A DNA stretch of 64,000 nt from Teredinibacter haidensis (GTDB lineage: Bacteria; Pseudomonadota; Gammaproteobacteria; Pseudomonadales; Cellvibrionaceae): positions 1,178,001 to 1,242,000 of the forward strand of contig NZ_CP060084.1 in NCBI RefSeq assembly GCF_014211975.1, written 5' to 3'. Positions 9,089-16,815 of the stretch are shown here, in pieces. The translations under genes were made by a program, and so were the position numbers. The notes below the pieces were generated by a model that saw nothing but the letters and a program-made list of their open reading frames with translations, had not been told where the DNA came from and did not search any database. How positions within the stretch are numbered: the first letter of the stretch is position 1; the number at the start of each line of letters is the position of its first letter.

Positions 9089-9448
9089 TTATGTTTGACG
9101 GATTGAACACTTCTCGCCCTTTTTATCGATACAGACGAAGATAACCTCGGTAGAAAATATTTCCGGATTTTCACCTTGTTGTGAACTTGCCACACTGGCG
9201 GTCACGCGATACGTTACGGAGGTTGTTCCGGTTTTTTCTTTTTCTACGTTAAACGAAAGAATACTGCCAAGTTCTACGCGCTTTTTATATGCGACCTTTT
9301 CCATTCCTACGGTAACAAAACTTTTTCCAGGGTGATCCAGTCGCGCACAAATATAGGCTGATTCATCGACCCATTTCAGCAGTGTGCCGCCAAATAAATA
9401 ACCATAGTGGTTGAGGTGTTCCGTTAAGACAAGCTGGTAGTTATGCAT
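9089..9448 (-). CDS. Hotdog-fold acyl-CoA thioesterase
   Basis: Cytoplasmic protein of 119 aa with the single hotdog domain of the YciA/acyl-CoA hydrolase family. The diagnostic segment is NHYGYLFGGTLLKWVDESA near residues 12-30, where the Asn-x-x-Gly-x-x-x-Gly-Gly turn and the Asp of the helix form the active site. FVTVGMEKVAYKKRV and a short beta-rich tail follow. It would hydrolyse acyl-CoA to free acid and CoA; chain-length preference is unknown. It is slightly shorter than YciA (about 130 aa) at the C-terminus. The flanking secreted proteins suggest no functional link; it seems a stand-alone household gene. Confidence 0.85.
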   Translation of the reverse strand: MHNYQLVLTEHLNHYGYLFGGTLLKWVDESAYICARLDHPGKSFVTVGMEKVAYKKRVELGSILSFNVEKEKTGTTSVTYRVTASVASSQQGENPEIFSTEVIFVCIDKKGEKCSIRQT

Positions 9449-9514
9449 AGTGTTTTTAATTGAAATCGGAATTCAAATGGCTGTCTATGTTTCAGCATAG
9501 TGCTTTCTAAAAAG

Positions 9515-9540
9515 AAAGCCCGGCAAAAATTCCGGGCTTT
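9515..9540 (-). terminator. Intrinsic terminator of the CBM2-PKD gene
   Basis: Perfect 9-bp stem AAAGCCCGG/CCGGGCTTT with an 8-nt loop. Read on the minus strand it is followed by CTTTTTAGAA. It lies 28 nt beyond the stop of the CBM2-PKD gene and separates it from the thioesterase gene. Confidence 0.85.
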
Positions 9541-9568
9541 TTGATTTGCTAGCCTTGGCTTGCTGTTT

Positions 9569-11347
9569 TTAACTTCCCGTACAGCTTTGGCCGCTGAACA
9601 CTGGCGTACTGGCACTACCACTATCTTTGTTGCCGTTAAAACTAAATGAAACACTGGCTGCTGGTTGGATGGAACTGTTCCAACCCAAGTGCGTTGCCGT
9701 ATAGGGGTTGCTACCGGAGATACTGGCGTTCCACAGATTGGTAACGGTGGAGCTATCGCTGTATTCCCACACGGCTTCCCACCCTTCGATAACGCTGTCG
9801 CTGTTATTGGTGATGGTGATGGTTGCCTGAAATATAGCGCCCCAGTCGCCCACAATGGTGTATTCGCAGCTGGTGTCGGGGTTGGGTATCTCCGTGTCGT
9901 CCTCCAGCGTTATTGCTTGAGTCTGGTATACGCTGTAGTGGTTGTCCCAGGCGACAAGTGTAATGGTGTAATGACCGCTTTCAGCGTAGGTATGGCTGGT
10001 TGCCCCTTCTTCTACATTCTCGTTAATACCATCGCCCCACTGTATTATTATGTCGGGTTGAACGACATCTGGGTCCATTACGGATACTTCACAGCTAACA
10101 GTTTGCTCGTCCAGGCTACAGCTTAATGATGACTCGGGAGGATGACCATTTCCGATAACTGAAAATTCTCCACTTGCGATTGTGCTGTTAATCCCGTCGC
10201 TCACGCTAACGGTAATCGTCCTGATGCCGCCTTCGGCGTACATATAAGAGCGTGAGTCGGAGTTTCTTGTTGCCGGTTCTACGCCGTCACCCATATCCCA
10301 TGTGTAGCTCAGCTCATCGCCATCTGCATCTTCGGCATCGACAGAGCATTGGGTGATGTACTGAGTAAGAGCTATTCCCAATGCGAAGTTGTCGCCGTAG
10401 AGGGTTTGATTGCTGCAATCCAATGTGGCAGTGGGTGGCGTGTTGATTATATCTCTGACGATTATCGTTTGTTCTATGCTATCGGTACCACCTGAATCTT
10501 TAACCGTAAGGAGAATAGTGTAGGAGCCTGCGAGGACGTAGGTGTGGGTAGCTACTTCACCCTCTGAGGTACTGCCATCACCAAAATCCCATTGATAGCT
10601 GCCAATTACGCTATTGGAACGTGAGTTATGGCCGTCGACAACTACAGTCAGGCCCGTTGTTTCCGCTTCAAATTGCGCTGACGGGGGCTGAGGGTAGACT
10701 ACGTTCACGGTTTCGGATACTTCGTCGGTAAACTCGCCATCACTAACCCTTACGGTTACCGTGTAGGTTCCTCTGGATAGTGATGTGGTTAGCCTTCCCG
10801 ACGAGCCACCGTTTATTGCGTTGCCGTTAATAAACCATTCGTAGCTTAGTTCGTCGCCGTCCGGGTCGCTGGAGCTACTTGCGTTGGCGTTAATTATCGC
10901 TTCAGAAACACTTACCGACAATATCGCTACGGGCGGATTATTTTCTCCACTGGGCGGATTAGAGGGCTCACAATCGCCACCTAGCTCCACCGGTGTAACA
11001 CTGGCGCCATTTGCCTTGTTTAGTTGCATACCGAGTTCGGCTGATACTCCCGGTTGCAGCGTTGCATTCCATTGTTGCGGCGAGAGACTATAAAGGTTCT
11101 CACCAGCGAGGTCGCCTCCCCAGGCGGTACTTAAGGTAATGTTTTCTGGGAAGGTGATGAGTATTTCAGACCACTCTGCTGCTTGCTCCTCATTGTTGGT
11201 GATAGTGACTACTGCCGTAGCGCCGCTGGTCCATTCTGAGCTTAGGTTAAACTCACAGTTGAATTGTGCATGAGACATTCCGGTACTTATAGCCATTACT
11301 GCGACCAGAGCGGAGAGGAGGTATTTAAGGTGTGTGTAGTGTCGCAT
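9569..11347 (-). CDS. Secreted carbohydrate-binding protein, CBM2-like - PKD repeats - CBM2, no catalytic domain
   Basis: Exported protein of 592 aa. The signal peptide ends near residue 27 (MSHA). An N-terminal CBM2-like domain (about 29-127) has cysteines at both ends but fewer of the usual aromatic residues. Then come four beta-sandwich repeats of PKD or related type: one near 140-215, a classic PKD with WDFGDGSTS near 250, one with WDMGDGVEP near 350, and a shorter one with IQWGDG near 435. The C-terminal CBM2 (about 493-590) is canonical, with WDAxWEYSD-like and LGWNSSIQP segments and closing cysteines. No glycosidase, esterase or oxidase domain is present. It probably sticks to cellulose or bridges fibres or cells; that is inference. 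An AAGGA site 8 nt before the ATG supports the start. Confidence 0.85.
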   Translation of the reverse strand: MRHYTHLKYLLSALVAVMAISTGMSHAQFNCEFNLSSEWTSGATAVVTITNNEEQAAEWSEILITFPENITLSTAWGGDLAGENLYSLSPQQWNATLQPGVSAELGMQLNKANGASVTPVELGGDCEPSNPPSGENNPPVAILSVSVSEAIINANASSSSDPDGDELSYEWFINGNAINGGSSGRLTTSLSRGTYTVTVRVSDGEFTDEVSETVNVVYPQPPSAQFEAETTGLTVVVDGHNSRSNSVIGSYQWDFGDGSTSEGEVATHTYVLAGSYTILLTVKDSGGTDSIEQTIIVRDIINTPPTATLDCSNQTLYGDNFALGIALTQYITQCSVDAEDADGDELSYTWDMGDGVEPATRNSDSRSYMYAEGGIRTITVSVSDGINSTIASGEFSVIGNGHPPESSLSCSLDEQTVSCEVSVMDPDVVQPDIIIQWGDGINENVEEGATSHTYAESGHYTITLVAWDNHYSVYQTQAITLEDDTEIPNPDTSCEYTIVGDWGAIFQATITITNNSDSVIEGWEAVWEYSDSSTVTNLWNASISGSNPYTATHLGWNSSIQPAASVSFSFNGNKDSGSASTPVFSGQSCTGS

Positions 11348-11787
11348 AAAACAGTCCTTATTTTATTTTATTGGGGATATTACTTTTAGACGAAAACGGG
11401 CTTAAACGTTACCATTTAAGGTTTTGCATAGTTGCTCAAATACTTATTTCAGTAATGCGGGGGCTGAATTAAGCGGTGATCATATAAGCAGTATAAGGGG
11501 GCTTTATGTGCCGTTCTTTACTGCCGTGAGAGCAGGGCGATTATAGTTCACGTTAGTTTAAAAATATTAGTACTGGCTTACAGTTAATTTATTTATATAA
11601 ACCCTTTGTGGGAGCGTTGCGATAATTGCACTGAGGCACGGCTAAAAGAATCATGTGCTTGGCCCAAGTATTCAGTAATGTATTTATGTGCCAAGTCAGG
11701 GGCGCAAGCACATCTTATAACGAATGCTATATCGGGTTTTAGTGTATACGTAGTCTTCGTTAGCCCAAAGAGTACTGTTGGGCGCAT
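11348..11787. other. Non-coding gap upstream of the CBM2-PKD gene
   Basis: About 440 bp, AT-rich near 11350-11600. It must hold the promoter of the CBM2-PKD gene. No conserved operator, RNA gene or repeat was recognised. It marks the left border of the unfamiliar island to 16.8 kb. Confidence 0.4.
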
Positions 11788-12549
11788 TTATTGAGATTTT
11801 ATTGGGGATGTCCTTACGTCGAAAAAGGAATGGCTATCGGTTGCTATGCCATTGTCGTTTAAGCTAAACACCGGATCAGCCAGCGTTACTTCGGCTTTTT
11901 TTTTCGTGACGGTACTGGTGGTTAGATGCGCAAGGTTGTCCAGTAGCGAATCTGAAGTGGAGGCTGGCATATGTTCCCAGAGCAGGATATAACCGCTTTC
12001 GATAATGAAAAGGACATTGTCCAGCAGCGTAGTTTCAGAATGCTCGTTTAACCAGAGGTTGATACTTTGTGCAATATTGTGCTCCGGTATGTTTATTTTT
12101 AACACTGCGATAGAAAGTCGTAGCTCACCTGAATGCCAATCAATGGTGTTGTTAAATAAGCAGTATGGTTGACCTTCATGGAGAGCACCAGCCCACAGTT
12201 GAGGAAAATTACTGCTTGATCGACCTCTGCCACTGGTTTCGCTAAAGTTAAAGACTGATCCATGTAACATGCCGTAGGCTCTGCCAGAAACTGAGCTTTT
12301 GGTTGCTGCGGAGTAACTGCCTGCGGAAGCATATACAACCAGTGCGACTTCGTCCGGCAGGTTTCCGGTGTCTTCCGGTATTAGCGCTGGGAAGTAGGCC
12401 TGGAGACCGACCGGTCCCATTTGCTGTACGGTAGCGGGAATAAAAACGTTGCCAAGAATCTTAACAAAGTCATTATATTTACTTTGATAGCGTTCGGATC
12501 TAAATCCTCGCCAAACACGAATACCTTCGCAGTTGCAGTTTGCTGTCAT
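11788..12549 (-). CDS. Hypothetical protein, 253 aa, unknown family
   Basis: I do not recognise this protein. It has no signal peptide and no membrane segment. The first 40 residues contain a CNC motif and a basic patch (VWRGFRSERYQSKY). Residues 45-150 are rich in small and hydrophobic residues, with Ser/Gly-rich turns around 75-110, and look like a beta-rich domain. The C-terminal half holds two likely amphipathic strand/helix segments (LRLSIAVLKINIP and LLDNVLFIIESGYILLW) and a polar tail. It lies divergent from a small unknown gene and next to a LysR gene in an accessory-looking stretch. Coding potential is good: a full-length frame, ATG start and ordinary codon use. Confidence 0.6.
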   Translation of the reverse strand: MTANCNCEGIRVWRGFRSERYQSKYNDFVKILGNVFIPATVQQMGPVGLQAYFPALIPEDTGNLPDEVALVVYASAGSYSAATKSSVSGRAYGMLHGSVFNFSETSGRGRSSSNFPQLWAGALHEGQPYCLFNNTIDWHSGELRLSIAVLKINIPEHNIAQSINLWLNEHSETTLLDNVLFIIESGYILLWEHMPASTSDSLLDNLAHLTTSTVTKKKAEVTLADPVFSLNDNGIATDSHSFFDVRTSPIKSQ

Positions 12550-12791
12550 GTCTCTTTACTCACTGATGAGAAAGCTCAAGAGTAGAGGAAAAGGGGGGGC
12601 GCTATCAAGTTCGTATAGAAAGGGTATCCATTTTATCGCAATTGCGAATACGTTAATTAATGCTTTGGCGGGTTGATATGCATTCAGTTCAGAATTATTG
12701 AAGTGGCGTTCAAATCTTTTAAGTAGGCATATGGATGGGAATGCAGCATAGTAGGTCCCAAGCGAGCAGAACAAAAAAAAGAGGCTGAAAA

Positions 12792-13112
12792 GTGTGTAAC
12801 GGTGTGCGAAAACAGGTTGTTAATAATACTGAATTCGACTTATCTATTACGCTTTTCGTTCGAAAAGGAGCGAACATAAACGCCAAGGAATTTGGGACGG
12901 TTTGTTTTGATATCGATGCAGGAAGCATTGAAGAGATTGAATACGGAAATCTTCAAAACGGCTATTTAAATGGAATTCGTCTCGCTGCTAAAGTCGATGG
13001 ATCTGACGTGTGCTATATGGAGATGGTGTCTGACGAAAATTGTGCTTTGGATCAGCGTCTAAACTGCTCTGACACAATAAGTATCGGGCGCATAGAGCAC
13101 TTTTGTATATAA
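12792..13112 (+). CDS. Small hypothetical protein, about 106 aa
   Basis: Small, probably all-beta soluble protein of unknown family. The core runs VRKQVVNNTEFDLSITLF, then a FGTVCFDIDAGS segment, EEIEYGN and LNGIRLAAKVDG. This alternating pattern suggests a single beta-sandwich domain. The four cysteines in the last 50 residues, two of them near the end, might form disulphides, though no signal peptide is visible. The start is a GTG with GAGG 8 nt upstream; a second GTG four codons later (12804) is an equally possible start. It precedes the LysR gene on the same strand by about 140 bp. Confidence 0.5.
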   Translation: MCNGVRKQVVNNTEFDLSITLFVRKGANINAKEFGTVCFDIDAGSIEEIEYGNLQNGYLNGIRLAAKVDGSDVCYMEMVSDENCALDQRLNCSDTISIGRIEHFCI

Positions 13113-13255
13113 AGTAGACTAGTTACGGATAAGTGGGATTAAGGAAAGCCATGGACGATCCATCTGACACAAGGAAGTGTACCACTAGTATTTTCGGCGA
13201 ATACTCCTTTGTACGTTGACTACCTAATATAAGCTGTTAGAGTCCCAGGGACTTC

Positions 13256-14209
13256 TTGAGCTATATAGGTATAAACGTGCATATAAATGTAAAACACCTC
13301 ACTGCGCTGAAAGTAACCGTTTTTGAAACTTTTCTGGCTGTTGTTGATAAGGGAAGCTTCAGTAATGCCGCAGATGTTAAAGCTCTTTCTCCCGCCGCCG
13401 TTACCTTTCAAATTAAGCAATTAGAAGAAATTGTCGGTCAGAAATTATTTATTCGGGGTAAAGATCAGTCAACCTTAACGGAATCTGGTATCGAAGTACT
13501 CAAATTTGCTCGTACCATGGTTGAGGGTATTTCCTCTCTGGAAGTCGGCCTTAAAAGCGCAGTAGAGACTATGTCGGGTACGGTAAAGTATGCGATGCCG
13601 CATGGCTGTTTACTTTCTCCTCACTTTGGTATGTTATTAGATAAGCGTAAACAGTACCCCGGTATTAATTTGGTGGTAAATTTGATGCTTAATGAAGAGG
13701 TTTTATCGCTCATTAAAGAGAATAAAGCCGATTTCGGTTTTGTGACCGAAAAGGTCGCCAACCCTCTGCTGAATTATCAGGAGTTTTGTCAGGAGGAGTA
13801 TGTTCTTGTTTCGTCCTCCCGGAAAAATCTGACGGAAATTAATACCGATAATATCCTGGATTATCAATTCGTAGCTTATCCGTCATTTGAGCAGCTTTTT
13901 ACTCTGTGGAAAGCGCATTTTATGGCAGAGCTTAAAGATGTAAGCGCCGCTTCTTTAAATCTTGCCAATCGCTTTAACTGGATTGATGGGGCGATAAAAA
14001 TGGTTATCGGCGGTTTGGGGTTCTCCATCTTCCCCCGGCATACCGTTCAGCACCATATCGATGCCGGTGCGTTGTTCGAGTACCCATCTGAATATCCACC
14101 ACTATTCAATAATATATACATCATTCAGCATATTCATGCGCAAAAAAATGAACGGGTTCGCCAAGTTATTGATTGGTTTTTAAGCATGCACTCGGATGAA
14201 CGCAACTAA
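13256..14209 (+). CDS. LysR-family transcriptional regulator
   Basis: DNA-binding regulator of up to 317 aa. The N-terminal winged helix-turn-helix spans about residues 15-75, with FLAVVDKGSFSNAADV followed by SPAAVTFQIKQLEEIVGQKLFIR. The rest matches a LysR substrate-binding domain with two lobes (GTVKYAMPHGCLLSP and the DYQFVAYPSF region). The start is uncertain: a TTG at 13256 has CAGGG 5 nt upstream, while a GTG at 13277 gives a more usual length. It lies at the head of a co-directional group with the GDPD-like and RIP-like genes, so it may control them, but a 200-bp gap follows it. The effector is unknown. Confidence 0.85.
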   Translation: MSYIGINVHINVKHLTALKVTVFETFLAVVDKGSFSNAADVKALSPAAVTFQIKQLEEIVGQKLFIRGKDQSTLTESGIEVLKFARTMVEGISSLEVGLKSAVETMSGTVKYAMPHGCLLSPHFGMLLDKRKQYPGINLVVNLMLNEEVLSLIKENKADFGFVTEKVANPLLNYQEFCQEEYVLVSSSRKNLTEINTDNILDYQFVAYPSFEQLFTLWKAHFMAELKDVSAASLNLANRFNWIDGAIKMVIGGLGFSIFPRHTVQHHIDAGALFEYPSEYPPLFNNIYIIQHIHAQKNERVRQVIDWFLSMHSDERN

Positions 14210-14410
14210 TGACGAAAGATAAGTAAGCTCTGAGCAAGTCCAAGCAGCCACTGGTTTTTAAGTACTTCTGTTGGCAAGGTATGCGATATGGGTAGGCGAC
14301 TCGCCTGCTAAAGGAGTACAACACCCGAAAGCTACAGCCTTTCAGCCAAATGCTTTAGGTTGTGCAGAGACTGTTTGGACTTGTTCATAGCGTCCCTAAA
14401 GGCATTTCCC

Positions 14411-16000
14411 ATGAATACTATTCCTTACGCGATTGCAGGCTTTAACGGCGAGAGTTGGGTGTTACCCGCTGCAATAGAAGAGAGTTATTGGGCCACATTG
14501 GGGGCTGGTGCTGATACGCTTTGTCTCTCAGTATTTCTTACCAGTGACCATCAAATGGTATGCGCACCATCAGCAGATTTATCCGGGGTTTCCTCCGAGT
14601 ATACCGATATAGGGGCTGTCAGTTTTGAACAGCTCGTGTTAATTGACGTGTGTGAAAAGTGGCGATCTCAGGCCTTGGATAGCGATGGTCAGCCCATTGG
14701 TGAATGGGGTGGAGATACTCCCTGGCGTAAAAATAATTCGAGGAGTTTGCGCAGTTTTTTAAAGCTGGAGCGGGTACTCCAACTTTTTTCGCGGCGCGCA
14801 AAAATAATATTGCTACTCCCCGGTGATGATTATGCCTTATTACAGGTTTTATGTGAACAGCTACATCTGAAAGTAAAGCGGTTCTCGCTCGCAAAACGCG
14901 CTATGTTAATTGCCGAAGAAAAAGGCTTTGAATGGTTGCAGCAGACGGGTAGTGACATTCCAGTGGCCTTGGATATTCGCAAAAAAAAGCTTAATGACGA
15001 TACTGCTTCCAACCTACGCTCCTCCCATTATTCGCGTTTCTTTGCCAATTGTGAGCAGGTTATAGATAGCAGCCTGCAGAGTACGCAAGTAGCAGGCTTT
15101 CTTGATGATGAAAATATAAAATGGGTTTTGGCCAGCAGCTCAATGCGGTTTACGCCTAGCAAATATTATCTGTACAAATTATTGTCGATTAACACTCTAG
15201 AAACGCTGATTGTCGGAAGTGTTTCTGCATTGAAGGAAAATTTGATCCGGCCGGGATTGATTTATAGTGATGGCCTGCAATCCGGCACTCTTGATCAAGC
15301 GCAATGGGCCGCAGGTTACTCCCATAATAACAATGACACTGATATTCGTTTTGAAAAGGGTGTGGTTATTGATATAAAAGAGGGCGGTGAATACTCTGGT
15401 GGGGCTGTGGTTAGCAAACTACCTACCTACGGAGAGTTTGACGTGAGGGTTAGTTACTCTGTGGCCAGTCCTCATCAGGGTACAACATTTGAGTTGGCAG
15501 CTATTACGATTGAGCCGAGTTATAAAAGCGTCAATCTTTGTTTCGATGTACATGGTGCTCCTCCGTATGCGTCTTCCGAGAGGGATGAAGACGACGGCAA
15601 ACGGTGCGGCTGGAACAATGGCTTTTCTACGAGTAGCCCAATGTTGCGCAACCTCGATATTCAAAATGCAGTGAGTGAACCCGAAAAAGAGAAACCGAAA
15701 AAAATACTCTGGGGAGAAGCTTATTCTTCAAATATGTATAATTGCTATGGTCGCGATGTTGGCTATGGTGGTACTGAGCATACTTCAGGTGAGCTTCGTC
15801 TTACTCGTAGGGGCGATATTTTTACTACTTATTACCGGGACTATTTCAACAAAAGCTGGGTTTGTTCCGGCTGTATGTTAGTACAGAGTATGCCTTCCAG
15901 CGTCCACTTTCGTCTGGCCGCCAAACACTGGAAAAAGAAGAATCCAGCCCCGCCGGGTAACAAGGTTACTTTTCGGGATTTCTATTTGTATCAGGATTAG
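14411..16000 (+). CDS. Degenerate glycerophosphodiesterase-like domain fused to a jelly-roll domain
   Basis: Protein of 529 aa without a signal peptide. Residues 1-270 follow the GDPD/GlpQ TIM-barrel pattern: IAxFNGESWVLP in the place of the IAHRG...PEN strand, GADTLCLSVFLTSD in the place of GADxIELDVxLTKD, and then a metal-ligand position reading CAPSADL instead of HDxxL. So the catalytic His, the Glu-Asp pair (here Cys38 and Ser40) and the second His-Asp (Ala52-Pro53) are all replaced; the fold seems kept while hydrolysis is lost. Residues about 285-529 look like a concanavalin-type jelly roll (YSGGAVVSKLPTYGEFDV, SGELRLTRRGD) with several cysteines and Tyr/Trp, perhaps a binding module. 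AAAGG 8 nt before the ATG at 14411 supports this start over one 17 codons earlier. It is followed 44 bp later by the RIP-like gene, probably as an operon. Confidence 0.55.
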   Translation: MNTIPYAIAGFNGESWVLPAAIEESYWATLGAGADTLCLSVFLTSDHQMVCAPSADLSGVSSEYTDIGAVSFEQLVLIDVCEKWRSQALDSDGQPIGEWGGDTPWRKNNSRSLRSFLKLERVLQLFSRRAKIILLLPGDDYALLQVLCEQLHLKVKRFSLAKRAMLIAEEKGFEWLQQTGSDIPVALDIRKKKLNDDTASNLRSSHYSRFFANCEQVIDSSLQSTQVAGFLDDENIKWVLASSSMRFTPSKYYLYKLLSINTLETLIVGSVSALKENLIRPGLIYSDGLQSGTLDQAQWAAGYSHNNNDTDIRFEKGVVIDIKEGGEYSGGAVVSKLPTYGEFDVRVSYSVASPHQGTTFELAAITIEPSYKSVNLCFDVHGAPPYASSERDEDDGKRCGWNNGFSTSSPMLRNLDIQNAVSEPEKEKPKKILWGEAYSSNMYNCYGRDVGYGGTEHTSGELRLTRRGDIFTTYYRDYFNKSWVCSGCMLVQSMPSSVHFRLAAKHWKKKNPAPPGNKVTFRDFYLYQD

Positions 16001-16044
16001 TTTGCGTGTGAGCGCCCAAAAATTGTCTGTCCAGGGGTTTTGTT

Positions 16045-16794
16045 ATGAAAATGATGTCCATTTTTTTTCTGCTAATGTTTGTCTCGATTTCATCTTCAGC
16101 CGAGTGTACGTTTTCTTTTCAGGTTGATTCTGGGGCGGTGTATGATCAGGACGATATCAACAAGTTTGTGGTATCGGAAGTTCGGTCTCGTTTGAGCCGG
16201 AGTCAATCGATGTTTGATACGAAGGTGCACCGAAATTGTGATTCGAACAGCGATACGGTTGTACTGAACATGGAGGCGGTCGCACTCTATATCCACAGTA
16301 TTAACGGCGTCGATTTGGCCGATGATGTGGAACGTTATACTGATGATGAAGCGATACTAAGCTTCGAGAACTTTAATAAAGCTTTCGATGACGCGCTAGA
16401 GTTCGCATCGCTTAACAAAAAACGACAGCAAAACGTTGTTAAGAGTTTTGCCTTTGTTATTGCAGAATCAGCCAGGTTTGAAGACGTTGATAAGGCCGTA
16501 ATAAAAATATTTTCTACAGCTTGTTCGTATAAATGGAGTGATTATATGGATATGCTTCGACGCTGGAAAACCATTTCTATCTTCGTAAACTCTCAGGGCC
16601 TGGTAAAGGGCTTGCCTTCGCTTGGAGGTTGGAGGGCTTTCCTTATAGCGCCTATTACCAGCGAACAGGTGGAGCACTACAATAAAGCGACAGAGGATGG
16701 CTGGAAAGTTGTGAGGTGGAAGTATGGTGAGCCGCGCATTCAGGACAAGGCCTCACCACTGTCAACCGGAACAGCAAGTTGTTCGGCGATTTAG
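16045..16794 (+). CDS. Secreted ribosome-inactivating-protein-like toxin (ricin / Shiga A-chain family)
   Basis: Exported protein of 249 aa. The signal peptide covers residues 1-19 (SSSAEC). The mature protein tracks the A-chain of ribosome-inactivating proteins, N-glycosidases that remove one adenine from the sarcin-ricin loop of large-subunit rRNA. Visible points: an N-terminal strand-helix with INKFVVSEVRSRL, like the YTNFIRAVRGRL region of ricin; VVLNMEAVALYIHSING, with Tyr82 at the place of ricin Tyr80; the active-site helix SFAFVIAESARFEDV, with Glu141 and Arg144 matching ricin Glu177 and Arg180; and Trp174 in WKTIS, 33 residues after the Glu (34 in ricin, WGRLS). NSQG...LPSL then fits the following ricin segment. 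The second active-site Tyr is unclear (Tyr98 is a candidate). No B-chain lectin is attached. AGGGG 8 nt before the ATG supports the start. The family call is by eye. Confidence 0.65.
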   Translation: MKMMSIFFLLMFVSISSSAECTFSFQVDSGAVYDQDDINKFVVSEVRSRLSRSQSMFDTKVHRNCDSNSDTVVLNMEAVALYIHSINGVDLADDVERYTDDEAILSFENFNKAFDDALEFASLNKKRQQNVVKSFAFVIAESARFEDVDKAVIKIFSTACSYKWSDYMDMLRRWKTISIFVNSQGLVKGLPSLGGWRAFLIAPITSEQVEHYNKATEDGWKVVRWKYGEPRIQDKASPLSTGTASCSAI

Positions 16795-16815
16795 TTGTGT
16801 TTAATCAGTGCTTCC

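Noticed and set aside
14411..16000. Active glycerophosphodiester phosphodiesterase
   Set aside because: All metal-binding and catalytic positions are replaced, so an enzyme label would be misleading.
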